This document shows positions 16,704 to 28,900 of a stretch of 64,000 bases of DNA, piece by piece; the first letter of the stretch is position 1, and each line of letters starts with the position of its first letter. The notes under the pieces were generated by a model that saw only the letters and a program-made list of their open reading frames with translations, was not told the DNA's origin and made no database searches. The position numbers were made by a program, and so were the translations under genes. Origin of the DNA: Collimonas fungivorans (GTDB lineage Bacteria; Pseudomonadota; Gammaproteobacteria; Burkholderiales; Burkholderiaceae_D); assembly GCF_001584145.1 (NCBI RefSeq), contig NZ_CP013232.1:2914001-2978000 (forward strand), read 5' to 3'.

Positions 16704-17657
16704 TCATGACATGGCGACCAGTATCTGGCGCTGGCCGTCGAACGGCATGCGGCCATGGGCCGCCAATACGTTGTCGACCACCAGCAAATCGCCTTTCTGC
16801 CAGCGGAACATGGTCCTGGCGCCACGCATGACTTCGCGCACGGTCGCCAGCGTATCGTTGGCTATGCGGCCGCCGTCGCCGTAATAAGCCGCCATCGGCA
16901 AGCCGCTTTCGATCTGCGCGCTGAGGTTGCTCGCCAGCGGCGTGTTGGAGGCATGGAACAGGTGTGCCTGGTTGAACCAGACCAGTTCGCCGGTGACAGG
17001 ATGGGTGCGCAAGGCCGGCCGGATTTCGCTGATGCGCAAGCCGCCGCTCGCCAGCCATTCAAAACCGATGTCCATGTCGCGGCAATACCCTTCCACCCTG
17101 GCCTTGTCGCCGGTGAGAAAAACCTTGGTCCAGGAGTTGTACCTGGATTCGGCCGAGGCCAGGTTGCGCACATACATCAGCTGGCGGCGCTCGAATTCCG
17201 AGACGATATCGGCCGGCATCGCGGCCAGGATTTTCCTGGAATCGGCGACCGGGGTTTCGCCGCCGCTGTCCGGCGGCGTATTGCAGAAAAAATACAGCCG
17301 CTGCGGCCAGCGGCTGGCGTAGGACATCTCGTTGTGGAGCGGGATCTCCAGGTGTTTTGGATATTCGGTCGAGGTATACACGCCGTCGGCCACCTGGCTG
17401 CGCGGCGAGGTGCCGCCGGAATAGTCGCGCAGTGCCGGCGCCATCGCCGCCACCGCCCGCCTGAAGTCTTCCGCATCCTGCAGCGGCAGACCCCTGAGCA
17501 GGACAGCGCCCGCCTGCAGCAGCAGCCTGCCCAGCTCCGGGGTTGACACCGCCAGCCACTGGTAGCAATCGGGAAGGTCTGGATCGACTTCCACCAGCGC
17601 TGGAAAACCCGTGCCGGCCGTCACCGTTGCCGCGATATTTTCTACAATGTTCTGCAT
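16704..17657 (-). CDS. SyrP/TauD-like 2OG-Fe(II) oxygenase (first copy)
   Basis: A 317-residue TauD-family protein starting 24 bases after the NRPS terminal module gene. The SyrP-type segment EIPLHNEMSYASRWP gives His108 and Glu110; the third ligand is His301 (AAHGRMPF) and Arg310 should bind 2-oxoglutarate. GGETPVADSR is also typical of SyrP-like enzymes, which hydroxylate amino acids held on carrier domains or in the finished peptide. The best guess is beta-hydroxylation of a residue in the NRPS product; which one cannot be read. It is clearly diverged from the neighbouring copy, so the two probably have different targets. Confidence 0.87.
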   Translation of the reverse strand: MQNIVENIAATVTAGTGFPALVEVDPDLPDCYQWLAVSTPELGRLLLQAGAVLLRGLPLQDAEDFRRAVAAMAPALRDYSGGTSPRSQVADGVYTSTEYPKHLEIPLHNEMSYASRWPQRLYFFCNTPPDSGGETPVADSRKILAAMPADIVSEFERRQLMYVRNLASAESRYNSWTKVFLTGDKARVEGYCRDMDIGFEWLASGGLRISEIRPALRTHPVTGELVWFNQAHLFHASNTPLASNLSAQIESGLPMAAYYGDGGRIANDTLATVREVMRGARTMFRWQKGDLLVVDNVLAAHGRMPFDGQRQILVAMS

Positions 17658-17681
17658 ATTGCTTCTCTCCTGAAAACGGCC

Positions 17682-20600
17682 TCAGCCGAGATACCAGTGT
17701 TTGCCGATCTCTTCCACCAGGCGTGCGACATGCGGCGGTTTCAGGATCGACAGATGATCGCTGCCGTCGACATGTAAGGCCCTCAGCCCGGGTTCGAGCC
17801 GTCGCCAGGCATCAAGGTCGAGACCCTCATCTTCATCTGCCTGCGCCGCACAGAACAGCAGCGGCAGTCCGCCGAACGGCTGCTGCGCCTGGTAACCGAT
17901 GCCGCATTGCCGGCAAAACATCTCGATCACCGGTTCGAAGTCTTCCAGGCGCGCCCTGGCCGGAAGCACCCTGGCTTGCTTCATCTTTTCGAACACCAGC
18001 AGCACCTGCGACGGCCGGTCGCGGCTGGCGAGATCGGCGGCGCTGACACCCAGGCCGGCGGCGATGTTCAGGTCCATCAACTTGACATATTCATGCATGG
18101 CCTGGTCGCGGCCGGCGTGGCCGTGAACACGCGGCGCCTGGGTGTCGACCAGCACCACCGGGGCCACCACGGCGCCTGCCTCGATCAGCTGCCTGGCGAT
18201 CTCCAGCGCGATCCAGCCGCCGAAGGAATGGCCCAGTAAATGGTAAGGGCCGGCCGGCTGCATCGACCTGATTGCTTCGACATAACGCTGCGCCGCCTCC
18301 TGCACCGACGGTGGCATTCCCTCCAGGCCGAGGAAACCCGCCGCCTCCAGTCCGATGAAACTGGCGTCGCCGGCGAATCCGGCGCATAGGTCGAGGAAGG
18401 AGGTGGCGTTGGCGCCGGCGCCCGGGATGCAGAACACCTTGCGCGTCTTGGCGCTGCCGGTCCGGATCGCTACCGCGGAAGCGTGCAGTGCCGGTTCGGC
18501 AGGCTTTGCCGCCCTGTCGATACCGGCCAGGATGGAAGAGATGGCGCTTCCTACCCGCCCGGCGCGCGCGGGATCCATCATGATGCTCCAGTGGTCGCCG
18601 CCGATCGGATGGACTTGCAGCCGCCCGCGCAGGACGGCGCTCCAGCCGTTGGCCGGATCGGAAGACTCCGGCGGATGCGCGGTGAACAGGTGTGCCGCGA
18701 CATCGAGCGGCTGGGCGTAGTACCGGTGCGCGGCTGCCCTCAGGTTGAACCAGAGCTCAGCTCTGGCCTCGAACTCGCCGCTGCTCATTTCCTTCTTCAG
18801 CCAGCGGTTGTCCCTGGCGCAGGCGATGGCCGACGCCAGGTCTGTACTTGCGAGGATTTGCGCAACCTCGTCGTCGGCCAGCTTGTAGCCGAAATATTCG
18901 ATGAAAGCGACCAGCAGCATCTGCTTGTCGCTCAGGCCGAGTTCCGATATCCCGCGGTCTGCAACGCCGCGATGCCAGCTGTCGATCAGGCCGAGGAATT
19001 CCACGCCCTGTCCCTGTTCCAGCAACTGCCTGGCGACTTCGTATGCAAGCACGCCGCCGGCAGACCAGCCGGCCAGGCGATACGGGCCGTCCGGCTGGGC
19101 CTGCCTGATGAGCGCGACATAACTTGCGGCCAGCGCTTCGTTGCTGCTGTCGGCGCTGACGGCGTTGCGGTCGGCCCGGATGCCGTAGATGCCGATCTCC
19201 TCGTCGATATGGCGGGTGAGGCGCTCATAGGACAGCACCTCGCCGCTAGGTTCGTGGATGAAGATCAGCGGCCGCCGGCTGCCGCCTTTGCGGATGTTGA
19301 TCCACTGCTCGTTTTCCTGCTTACCGAGTTGCTTCCGGTTGACCGTAATCAGTTGCGCCAGCGTGCTCAGCTCCTGCGCCAGCAGGATATCTTGCAGCGC
19401 TACTTCGAAGCCCTTCTGCTTCAGTCCTTCTATCACCTGGAATATCATCAGAGAATAACCGCCGAGATCGAAGAAATTGTCGTGGCGCCCTATCCGTTCC
19501 ACTCCCAGCAATTCCGACCACAACGTGGCGATCATCTGCTCGATTTCACCCTGCGGTTCGGTGTAAGCCTGCTGCGCCAGGCCCTGCCCGTCCGGCGCCG
19601 GCAGCGCTTTACGGTCCAGCTTGCCATTCGGCGTCAGGGGCAAAGCCGGCAACGGCACGAAAGCGACCGGCAGCATATATTCCGGCAACTTCTCGCCGAG
19701 AAGCGCACGCAGCCGGACCGGATCCGGCGCGGCGGCGTCCTGCACGGCCACGAAATATGCCACAAGTCGTTTGTCGCCCGGACTGTCTTCGCGGGCGATA
19801 ACTACCGCTTCCCGCACGCCCGCCGTCTGCAGCAGCTGCGCTTCGATCTCGCCCAGTTCGATGCGGAAGCCGCGCAGCTTGACCTGGAAATCGTTGCGGC
19901 CGAGATAGGCTATGCTGCCGTCCTCGCGCCAGCGCCCAAGGTCGCCGGTCTGATACATACGGCCATTGGCCTCGGCCGCAAAGGGATCGTGCAGGAAACG
20001 TTCGGCGGTCAGCTCCGGCCGCTCGAGGTAACCGCGCGCCACACCGGCGCCGCCGATGTAGATTTCGCCGACGCAGCCCAGCGGCACCGGTTGCCGCTCC
20101 CGGTCCAGCAGGTAGATGCGCGCACCCGGCATGACATGGCCGATATGCGGCCGGCGGCCGTCGACCAGCCCGCAGCTGGCGTCGACGCTGCACTCCGTCG
20201 GGCCGTACATGTTGAAGAACAGGACATCGTCAACGGCGGCCAATGCTGCCCAGGTGGCGCTATCGATCGCCTCGCCGCCCAGCAGCAGCTTGCGCAGCGT
20301 CGGCGCCCGGCCTGTGAGGAAACCCGCGGCCTGCATGGTGCGCAGATGCGAGGGCGTGCATTCCATCGCCTCGATGTCGTGCTGCTCAAGGAAAGCCAGC
20401 AATTCTTCGGCGTTGAGGCGGGTCGCCTCGGGCACCAGGTACAAGGTCCGGCCCCAGGCCAGCTGTCCCCACGCTTTGACCGCCATGTCGAAACCGAAGG
20501 AAGAATTCCAGGCGATGCGACGGCAATCCGGCTGCAGGCCGTGGATGTTTTGTTCCATGCCATGCAGGAAATTGAGCAGGTTGCGATGCTCGATCATCAC

Positions 20601-23600
20601 GCCCTTGGGCATGCCGGTGGAGCCCGAGGTGTAGATGAGATAGGCCAGGTGCGAGCCGGACAGGCCGGCCTCGCCAGCATCCGGATTGTTTACCGGCGCG
20701 GCGCCCCAGGGCGAATTTTCCCAAGGCGTAGCATCCAGCGTCAAGCAAGCACAGCCTTCCGTCAGTTCGAAGCGCGAGCGCAGTTTCTCCTGGGTCAGCA
20801 GCGCCACCGATGCGCTGTCGTGCAGCATGTGGGCCAGCCGTTCGTCGGGATAGACCGGGTCCAAAGGCACATAAGCGCCACCCGCTTTCAGCGTAGCCAG
20901 CAGCGCTACCACCAGCTCCAGGCTGCGCTCGACACAGATCGCAACCCGTTGGTCCGGACCGACGCCGAAGCGGCGCAGGTGATGCGCCAGCTGGTTGGCG
21001 CGCTGGTTGAGTTCGCGGTAGCTCAGGCGCTCGCCCTGGAATTCCAGCGCCACCGCATCGGGCTGTGCCGCTGCCTGCTGTTCGAACATGGCATGCACCA
21101 ACATGTCTTGCCGCGGTTCGCGATGCACGGTGTTGAAAGCGCGGTTGAAAGTGTCCAGCACCAAGCTGCGTTCGGCTTCGCCCAGCAGGTCGATCTGGTC
21201 GACTGCCTGGCTTTCGTCTTCAACCATGCCCAGCAATACAGCTTGCAGATAACCCCAATGACGGCGAATCGTCGCTTCATCGAACAGCGCGGTGGCGTAA
21301 TTCAGCTGGCCGCAGATCTGTTCACCGTCTTCACGCAGCTCCAGCGACAGTTCGAACTGGGCGCTGTCCGGCGCACCGCCTACGTTTTCCACCGTCAGCT
21401 GCGGCAATTCAAACGCCACCTTGGGCGTGTTGTGCCAGGACAGCATCACCTGGAACACCGGATGGTGCGCCATCGAACGCAGCGGATTGAGCGCTTCCAC
21501 CAGCCGCTCGAACGGTACATCCTGAAGGCTCTGCGCCTGCACTGCGGTCTGCCGCACCTGAGCCAGCAAGGCCTGCACACTGGGGCGTCCTGCCAGGTCG
21601 ACCTTGAGCGCCTGAGTATTGACGAAGAAACCGATCAGCGCTTCCACCTCGACCCGGTTGCGCCCGGCATGGGAGCTGCCGATAACCACCTGTTCCTGGC
21701 CGCTCAGACGCGCCAGCACCGTCGCCCAGGCTGCCAGCATGGTCATGTACAAGGTAGTGCCGTGGCGTTGGCTGAGTGCTTTCAGGTCTCGGCTGAGTCG
21801 ACTGTCCAGGGCGATTTCGATATTCGCGCCACGGTAATCCTGGATCGCCGGACGCGGCCGGTCGGTGGGTAGGTCGAGCAGGCCGGGTGCGCCGCGCAGC
21901 TGTTGCACCCACTGCTGCAGTTGCTGTTGCAGCAGCGGCCCCTGCAGCCATTGCCGCTGCCACACGCCGTAATCGGCATACTGGATGGCCAATGGCGGCA
22001 AAGGGTCGGGCTGGCCTGCGCGCATTGCTTCGTAGAGGGCTGAAAACTCGCGCGCCAGCACGCCGCCCGACCAGCCGTCGGAGATGATGTGGTGCATGGT
22101 GACCAGCAGCACATGGTCGTCCGCGCCCAGCCGCAGCAGCCGGCCGCGGATCAGCGGACCAAGCGCCAGGTCGAACGGCAGGCCAGCCTCTTGTCGGCAG
22201 ATCTGTTCCAGTTCGGCGTCGCTCGCACCTCCCAGCTCCTGTTGCACCAGCGTGAACCCGTGCGCCTCGTCGATCACCTGGCGCGCCTGGCCGCCGATGC
22301 CGACAAAACGCGTGCGCAGCACTTCATGGCGCTCGACGATGCGGTCCAGCGCAGCTTGCAGCGCCGCCTTGTCCAGCACGCCGCGCAGCCGCACCGCATC
22401 GGGGATGTGATAAGCCTTGCTGGCTTCCGGATCGACCCGGGCAATGAACCACAGCCGCTGCTGGGCGAACGATAGCGGCAGCGGCGCCGAGCGGTCGGCC
22501 CTGGCGATGGCGCTAAGCGTGTTCTGGCCCGCTTCTGCCACTTCATGGGCCAGTTCGTCCAGCTGCGGATGGGTAAACAGCGCAGTCAGCTGCAGCTCGA
22601 TGCCCAGCCGTTCGCGCAGTTGCGAGATCAGGCGCACCGCCAGCAGCGAGTGGCCGCCCAGTTCGAAGAAATTATCGTGGCGGCCGACACGCTCGACGCC
22701 CAGCAGGTCCGACCATATCTCGGCCAGGGTCTGTTCGATGTCGCCGATGGTCGCCTCATAGGTGCGATGGATGAAAGCCTGCCCTTCGGGCGCCGGCAGC
22801 GCATTGCGGTCCAGCTTGCCGTTTGGCGTCAGCGGCAATGCCTGCAGCGTCACAAAAGCCAGCGGCAGCATGTACTCGGGAAGTTTCTCACCCAGCTGCG
22901 CACGCAAGGCGGCGGGATCTAGTCCGGCAGTTTCCTGATCTCCCACCACATAGGCAATCAGGCGCTTGTCGCCCGTTGCGTCTTCGCGCGCAATCACCGC
23001 TGCTTCGCGCACGCCGGCCAGCCGCGACAGCTGCGCCTCGATCTCGCCCAGCTCGATGCGGAAGCCGCGGATCTTGACCTGGAAATCGTTGCGGCCGAGA
23101 TAGGCGATTGAGCCGTCGTCGCGCCAGCGGCCCAGGTCGCCGCTCTTGTACAATCGTTCTCCAGCGGCAAACGGGTCATCGATGAAGCGTTCCGCCGTCA
23201 ATCCAGGCTGCTGCAGGTAGCCGCGCGCCACTTGCACGCCGCCGATGTAGATCTCGCCGGCGACGCCCAGCGGCACCGGCCGCAGATGCGCGTCCAGCAG
23301 GTAGATGCGGCAATTGTCGAGCGGCCGGCCGATAGGCGGCAAATCCTCCCAGGAGGTAGACGGCGCTGCCAGCACCTGGGCGCTAACCACGTGGCTTTCG
23401 GTAGGCCCGTAATGGTTGTGCAGCCGGGCCCCGCCGTCATGTTCGAACAAACGCCGGATCGCCGGTGTGATGCGCAGCTGTTCGCCTGCCGTGATCAGGT
23501 CCTGCAAGGCCGGCAGCGGCGCGGCCTGCTGCGACCACAGCTCGCTCAGGCTGTTCAGCGCAATGTAAGGCAGGAACAGGCGTTCGATCGCCTGGCTGCT

Positions 23601-25973
23601 GATCCAGGAAGCCAGCGCCGGCAAATCCTGGCGCAACGATTCATTCAGCAGCACCAGCGTGCCGCCGCCGGCCAGGGTCGAGAATATTTCCTGGAAGGCG
23701 ACATCGAAGCCGAGGGCCGCGAACTGCAAGGTGCGCGCCGCCTGCGGCAATATGCCGCGCTGCCAGTTCAGCAGGTTGACCAGGCCGCGGTGCGGCATGG
23801 CTACGCCTTTCGGCTGGCCGGTGGAACCGGAGGTATAGATGACATAAGCCAGGTGCGAGGTCTGCAGGGTAATCAGCTCAGGGCTCGGGTCCGAGGTGGA
23901 CGCCTGGCCCCAGGCGGACTGCTCCCATGCTGCCTGGTCCAGCACCAGGCGGATAGCGGCTGGCGGCGTCTCGATGCGCGCACCGAAGTTTTCCTGCGTC
24001 AGCAGCGCAAGCGGTGCACTGTCGCCCAGCATGTGCGCCAGGCGCTCGCCGGGGTATGCCGGATCGAGCGGCACGTAGGCGCCGCCGGACTTCAGCGTGG
24101 CAAGGATGGCGATCACCATCAGCGGTCCGCGTTCCAGGCAGATCGCCACCCGGTCGTCAGGACCGACGCCAATGCCGCGCAAATGATGGGCCAGCTGGTT
24201 GGCCTGCTGGTTGAGCTGGCGGTAGCTGAGTCGTTGCTGCTCGTATTCGACAGCGACGGCGTCGGGGCTGCGTGCCGCTTGCTGTTCGAACAGCACATGC
24301 ACCAGGTTTGCGCCGCCGGGTTCGCATGCGCTGTTGTTGAGGCCGTGCAGCACTTGATCCCGTTCGCTGGCGGGCAGCACCTCGATTGCGTGCATCGGCG
24401 TCTGCGGCGCGTTTTCCAGTGCATGGACCAGCCCTTCCAGCACTGTTTGCACGAAGCCGCAGATGCGTTCCGCCGAGATGGTGTCGACGATCTCTGCGGT
24501 CAACGTAAAGCCTTGTCCCAGGTCATCGACGTGCAGCACAAACGGATAGTTGGTGCGGTCGCGGCTTTCCAGGTAGCGGATGCCGTCGATGACGGCGCCG
24601 CCGCCTGCATTTTCCGGTCGGCTGTAGCGATAGTTCAGCAAGGCCGAGAACAGCGGCGTGTTGGGCGGCATGGCGCTGCAGCGCTGCGCCAGGGTCAGCG
24701 AGGCATGTTCGTGGTGCAGCAATTCGATCAGCGCGCCATTGACCTGCTTCAGGCTCTGCTCGGCTCCCAACTCTCCCAGCCGTACCCGCAGCGGCAGCGT
24801 ATTGATGAACATGCCCATGGCGCGGTCGGCGCCTGCGCCGCCCTGCATGCGGCCGAACAGCACGGTACCGAACACCACGTCGTCACGGCCGGTGCAGGCG
24901 GCCAGCACTTGCGCCCAGGCCAGGTGGAAAATGCTGGCCGGACTGACGCCGCGGCTGCGCGCCAGCCGCCGCAGCCGACCCGCCAGCGCATCCGGCACTG
25001 GCAGCTTGGACTGCACCGCATTGGCGCCATTGCCCTGCACATCCAGCAAGTCGAAAGGTGCGGTCGGCTGATCCACGTCGCCCAGCATCTGCCGGAAAAA
25101 AGCTTCGTGTTCCGCGGCGCTGGTGCCCAGGCGCGCCTGGGCGACGAAGTTGCTGAACGGCACCGGCTGCGGCAGCTCGGCCTGGCGATCTTGCAAAATC
25201 AGCACCACTTCCTGCACCAGCAATTCCAGGCTGATGTGATCCAGCGCCAAATGGTGGTACAGCAGCTGCAGCAGCCAGCGCTGTCCGTCAGGATCGAAGG
25301 CGGCAAAACCCTTCATCAGCGGCGCCTGGCGCACGTCGAGCCGGAAGCGGCGCGGATCCGCATGCGCCTGCAGCTGTGCCTGTAGTTGTATCGATGATTC
25401 GCCGCTGTCGAAGGCCATCACCTCGACATCCAGCCGCGCCTGGCGCCAGACTACCTGCACCGGTTCCGCCAGGCCGTCCCAATGGACGGCGGTGCGCAAG
25501 ACGTCCTGGCGTGCGATCACCTGATCCATAGCCGCCACGAAGCGATCCAGCAGCTCCTTGCTGTCGAAGTCCATCAGCAAGCGCGTCAGATAGGCGTCGC
25601 CTTTTTGCTGCAGCAGATGATGAAAGAGGATTCCTTCCTGCAGCGGCGCCAGCGGGTAGATGTCCTGGATATTTGCGGCGCCGCCCGGCGTCGCCTCGAC
25701 GATCCTGTCGATCTGCGCCGGCTCCAGCCGCACCAGGGGCAGCATCTCCGGCGTGATCCTGGGCGGCGGCGCGGCCGGCTGCCCTAGCGGGATGACGGCG
25801 GCCCAGCTCAGCAGCGCTTGCTTGTGCAGTTTCAGCGACGCCATCATGGCTGGCGTCAGGACGCCGCGCGGCGCCTTGATCACCAGCTCGCCATCTTCAA
25901 CGCGGACGCTGATCTTGCTCTCTTCCAGCAGCTCGATCAGTGCTTCCGCTTCCGTTGCGCTCACAGCTTTCAT
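17682..25973 (-). CDS. NRPS termination protein, modules 7-8 with tandem thioesterases (docking-C-A-T-C-A-T-TE-TE)
   Basis: A 2763-residue nonribosomal peptide synthetase. Order: TubC-type docking domain (1-55); dual C domain (about 85-525, HHLLQQKGD signature and HHLALDH core); A7 (about 550-1050); T7 (FFELGGHSL, about 1100); LCL-type C (about 1150-1590, HHIISDG); A8 (about 1615-2110); T8 (FFDLGGYSL, about 2171); TE1 (GWSAGG, about 2303); TE2 (GHSFGG, about 2584). Specificity positions read against GrsA give DVQFIAHVVK for A7 (proline-type) and DMKELGMVDK for A8, closest to the Glu code DAKDLGVVDK. Tandem TEs are common in lipopeptide synthetases. The start overlaps the preceding NRPS stop as ATGA. 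No E domain is present. Confidence 0.93.
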   Translation of the reverse strand: MKAVSATEAEALIELLEESKISVRVEDGELVIKAPRGVLTPAMMASLKLHKQALLSWAAVIPLGQPAAPPPRITPEMLPLVRLEPAQIDRIVEATPGGAANIQDIYPLAPLQEGILFHHLLQQKGDAYLTRLLMDFDSKELLDRFVAAMDQVIARQDVLRTAVHWDGLAEPVQVVWRQARLDVEVMAFDSGESSIQLQAQLQAHADPRRFRLDVRQAPLMKGFAAFDPDGQRWLLQLLYHHLALDHISLELLVQEVVLILQDRQAELPQPVPFSNFVAQARLGTSAAEHEAFFRQMLGDVDQPTAPFDLLDVQGNGANAVQSKLPVPDALAGRLRRLARSRGVSPASIFHLAWAQVLAACTGRDDVVFGTVLFGRMQGGAGADRAMGMFINTLPLRVRLGELGAEQSLKQVNGALIELLHHEHASLTLAQRCSAMPPNTPLFSALLNYRYSRPENAGGGAVIDGIRYLESRDRTNYPFVLHVDDLGQGFTLTAEIVDTISAERICGFVQTVLEGLVHALENAPQTPMHAIEVLPASERDQVLHGLNNSACEPGGANLVHVLFEQQAARSPDAVAVEYEQQRLSYRQLNQQANQLAHHLRGIGVGPDDRVAICLERGPLMVIAILATLKSGGAYVPLDPAYPGERLAHMLGDSAPLALLTQENFGARIETPPAAIRLVLDQAAWEQSAWGQASTSDPSPELITLQTSHLAYVIYTSGSTGQPKGVAMPHRGLVNLLNWQRGILPQAARTLQFAALGFDVAFQEIFSTLAGGGTLVLLNESLRQDLPALASWISSQAIERLFLPYIALNSLSELWSQQAAPLPALQDLITAGEQLRITPAIRRLFEHDGGARLHNHYGPTESHVVSAQVLAAPSTSWEDLPPIGRPLDNCRIYLLDAHLRPVPLGVAGEIYIGGVQVARGYLQQPGLTAERFIDDPFAAGERLYKSGDLGRWRDDGSIAYLGRNDFQVKIRGFRIELGEIEAQLSRLAGVREAAVIAREDATGDKRLIAYVVGDQETAGLDPAALRAQLGEKLPEYMLPLAFVTLQALPLTPNGKLDRNALPAPEGQAFIHRTYEATIGDIEQTLAEIWSDLLGVERVGRHDNFFELGGHSLLAVRLISQLRERLGIELQLTALFTHPQLDELAHEVAEAGQNTLSAIARADRSAPLPLSFAQQRLWFIARVDPEASKAYHIPDAVRLRGVLDKAALQAALDRIVERHEVLRTRFVGIGGQARQVIDEAHGFTLVQQELGGASDAELEQICRQEAGLPFDLALGPLIRGRLLRLGADDHVLLVTMHHIISDGWSGGVLAREFSALYEAMRAGQPDPLPPLAIQYADYGVWQRQWLQGPLLQQQLQQWVQQLRGAPGLLDLPTDRPRPAIQDYRGANIEIALDSRLSRDLKALSQRHGTTLYMTMLAAWATVLARLSGQEQVVIGSSHAGRNRVEVEALIGFFVNTQALKVDLAGRPSVQALLAQVRQTAVQAQSLQDVPFERLVEALNPLRSMAHHPVFQVMLSWHNTPKVAFELPQLTVENVGGAPDSAQFELSLELREDGEQICGQLNYATALFDEATIRRHWGYLQAVLLGMVEDESQAVDQIDLLGEAERSLVLDTFNRAFNTVHREPRQDMLVHAMFEQQAAAQPDAVALEFQGERLSYRELNQRANQLAHHLRRFGVGPDQRVAICVERSLELVVALLATLKAGGAYVPLDPVYPDERLAHMLHDSASVALLTQEKLRSRFELTEGCACLTLDATPWENSPWGAAPVNNPDAGEAGLSGSHLAYLIYTSGSTGMPKGVMIEHRNLLNFLHGMEQNIHGLQPDCRRIAWNSSFGFDMAVKAWGQLAWGRTLYLVPEATRLNAEELLAFLEQHDIEAMECTPSHLRTMQAAGFLTGRAPTLRKLLLGGEAIDSATWAALAAVDDVLFFNMYGPTECSVDASCGLVDGRRPHIGHVMPGARIYLLDRERQPVPLGCVGEIYIGGAGVARGYLERPELTAERFLHDPFAAEANGRMYQTGDLGRWREDGSIAYLGRNDFQVKLRGFRIELGEIEAQLLQTAGVREAVVIAREDSPGDKRLVAYFVAVQDAAAPDPVRLRALLGEKLPEYMLPVAFVPLPALPLTPNGKLDRKALPAPDGQGLAQQAYTEPQGEIEQMIATLWSELLGVERIGRHDNFFDLGGYSLMIFQVIEGLKQKGFEVALQDILLAQELSTLAQLITVNRKQLGKQENEQWINIRKGGSRRPLIFIHEPSGEVLSYERLTRHIDEEIGIYGIRADRNAVSADSSNEALAASYVALIRQAQPDGPYRLAGWSAGGVLAYEVARQLLEQGQGVEFLGLIDSWHRGVADRGISELGLSDKQMLLVAFIEYFGYKLADDEVAQILASTDLASAIACARDNRWLKKEMSSGEFEARAELWFNLRAAAHRYYAQPLDVAAHLFTAHPPESSDPANGWSAVLRGRLQVHPIGGDHWSIMMDPARAGRVGSAISSILAGIDRAAKPAEPALHASAVAIRTGSAKTRKVFCIPGAGANATSFLDLCAGFAGDASFIGLEAAGFLGLEGMPPSVQEAAQRYVEAIRSMQPAGPYHLLGHSFGGWIALEIARQLIEAGAVVAPVVLVDTQAPRVHGHAGRDQAMHEYVKLMDLNIAAGLGVSAADLASRDRPSQVLLVFEKMKQARVLPARARLEDFEPVIEMFCRQCGIGYQAQQPFGGLPLLFCAAQADEDEGLDLDAWRRLEPGLRALHVDGSDHLSILKPPHVARLVEEIGKHWYLG

Positions 25974-28900
25974 AGTCTGAACTCCTCGGTTTCTTGTTCT
26001 GAATCCAACACTGCCAACTGTGCCGGGATGGTGTTGCGAGCCGGGCTGATGTCGGGGGTGCCCGGCATCAGCGACGGCGCGACCGCCGCCGCCATTGCGG
26101 CCAGGCTGGGCTGGGCAAACAAGGCGCGGATATCGATAGCCCAGCGGCGGCGGCGTAGATGCTCCAGCAGTTGCACCGCCAGCAGCGAGTGGCCGCCGAG
26201 CTCGAAGAAACTGTCGTGCCGTCCCACCCGCTCGACACCCAGCAGTTCGCTCCAGATCTGCGCCAGGACCAGTTCAATCTCGCCGGCCGGTGCTTCGTAG
26301 GTCTGGCGGTTAAAGGCATCGCCCTCAGGCGCGGGCAGCGCCTGGCGGTCGAGTTTGCCGTTGGCTGTCAGCGGCAAGGAATCGAGCAGCACATAGGCAG
26401 CCGGCAGCATGTAATCAGGCAAGCTCATCCCCAGCCGCGCACGCAGTAACGCCGGATCCAGCTGGCCGGCATCCGGCTCGGCCACTATGTAGGCCACCAG
26501 CCGCTGGCTGCCCAGGCCGTCCTCGCGCGCGACAACCACTGCTTCGCGCACGCCGGCGATAGTGGCCAGCTGGACATCGATCTCGCCAGGCTCGATGCGG
26601 AAGCCGCGAATCTTTACCTGGAAATCGTTGCGGCCCAGGTAGTCGATGGTGCCGTCATCGCGCCAGCGGCCGAGATCGCCGGTCTTGTAGATGCGACCGC
26701 CTTCGACGAAAGGATCGGCCAGGAAACGCTGCTCGCTCAGCGCCGGCTGGTTCAGGTAGCCGCGCGCCACCTGCACGCCGCCGATATAGAGTTCGCCCGC
26801 CACTCCAATCGGCGCCGGCCGCATGTGTTGATCCAGCAGGTAGATGCGGGTGTTGGCGATCGGCTTGCCGATCGGCACCGATGCAGCTTCGTCTGCAATG
26901 CAGGTCCAGGCGGTGACGTCTACCGCCGCTTCAGTCGGCCCGTACAGGTTATGCAAGCCAACATGCGGCAATTGCGCAAGGAATTGCCGCGCCAATGGCG
27001 CCGGCAGCGCCTCACCGCTGCATATCACCCTGGCCACGCTGGCGCAGGCAGATGCCGCTTCGTCATGGTTCAGGAAAACCTGCAGCATGGACGGCACGAA
27101 ATGCAGCGTGGTTACGCCGCTGCCGCGGATCAGCTCGCTGAGGTAGGACGGATCCTTGTGCCCGCCCGGGCGCGCCATCACCAGCTGCGCGCCGGCCATC
27201 AGCGGCCAGAAGAATTCCCAGACCGATACATCAAAGCTGAACGGCGTTTTTTGCAGCACTACGTCATGCATATCCAGGCGATAAGCCTGCTGCATCCACT
27301 GGATGCGATTGACGATGCCCCGATGTTCGTTCATCACGCCTTTCGGCTGGCCGGTGGAGCCGGAGGTGTAGATCACGTAGGCAAGATGGTTTTCCGTCAA
27401 TCCAAGTTCGGCGGCAACAAGATTACTTTCGTCGCCCTTGTGGTTTAGCGGATCGGTATCCGGCACCAGCAGCCGCGCCTGTCGCCCAGGCAGGCGGCTG
27501 GCCAGGTTCGCCTCGGTAAGTACCGTCACCGGCGCGCAGTCGCGCAGCATATGCTCCAGGCGCGTATCCGGATAGGCCGGGTCCAGCGGCACATAAGCGC
27601 CGCCGGCCTTGAGCGTCGCCAGCAAGGCCACCACCATCGCCGCGCTGCGTTCCAGGAAGATGCCGACCCTGGCGTCCGGCCCTACGCCCAGCGCACGCAG
27701 GCGCCGCGCCAGGTGGTTGGCCCTGGCGTTGAGCGCGGCATAGCTCAGGCAGCGTTCTTCGCACCGCACGGCAATGGCCTGTGGCTGTCGCACCACCTGC
27801 TGCTCGAACAGCTGGTGCAGCAACAAATGCCGCGGGTACTCGGTCGCCGTGCGATTGAAACCATGGATCAGCTGGTGGCGCTCGGCGGCGGGCATGGCCT
27901 CGATTGCCTGCAGTGGCATGTACGGTGCTTGTTCCAGCGCCTGCACCAGGCTGCGCAAGACTTGCTGCATGAAATCGCAGATCCGCGGCGCCGATACGCT
28001 GACATCGATTTCTGCGCACAGGTCGAAACCCGCGCCAAGGTCGTCGACATGCAGCACAAAGGGGTAGTTGGTGCGGTCGTGACCGCCCAGGTGCTGTATG
28101 CCTTCCATCGCCGTACTGTCTGCACCGCCCTCGTGGCTGTAACGGTAATTGAGCAGGCTGGTGAACAGCGGCAAGTTCGCCGGCAGGCCGCTGCAGCGCT
28201 GGACCAGGGTCAGCGATGCATGTTCGTGCCGCAGCAGTTCGATCAGCGCGGCATGGGTCTGCCTTAGCCCTTGTTCCACGCTGAGCCGCTCCAGCCGCAC
28301 GCGCAACGGCAAGGTGTTGAGGAACATGCCCATGGCGCGCGCTGCTCCGGCACCGCCTTGCAGGCGGCCAAACAGTACGGTGCCGAACACCACGTCGTCG
28401 CGTCCGGTGAGACACGCCAGCGTCTTGGCCCATGCCAAGTGAAACAGGCTGGCGCAGCTTACGCCCGCGGCTTGCGCCTGTTGCCGCAAGCGCTGCGCCA
28501 AAGCCGGTTCCAGGCGCGACCTGGCTTGCCGTACATTGCTGCCGTCGCCCTGGACATCGAGCAGACCGAACGGCGCCGTCGGCTGCTCCACATCGCCCAG
28601 CTCCCGGCGAAAATAGGCCTCATGCTCAGCCGATCCCATGCCTTGCCTCGCCTGTGCCACGAAATGGCGGAATGGCACGGCAGCCAACAGCTCAGCCTGC
28701 CGCCCCTGCAGAATCAGCATGATCTCCTGCACCAGCAGCTGCGATGCAGTGTGGTCCAGCACCAGGTGATGGTGCAGCAGCTGCAGCAGCCAGGATTGGG
28801 TTGTGCCATCAGGTATTGCATAGGCGCGCAGCATAGGCGCCTGGCGCACATCGAGGCGGACGCGGCGCGGATCGGCATGTGCCAACAGCTGAGCCATTGC

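Noticed and set aside
15734..17657. Possibility that the SyrP-like proteins are Fe(II) halogenases
   Set aside because: Both retain Glu in the HxE triad (HNE); halogenases carry Gly or Ala there.
18483..21872. A 1129-codon open frame on the plus strand opposite the NRPS gene
   Set aside because: Low-complexity Arg/Gln/His-rich translation, no motif, and exactly antisense to well-defined NRPS domains; an artefact of high GC. The same holds for 23232-25385, 40231-42006 and 14493-15731.
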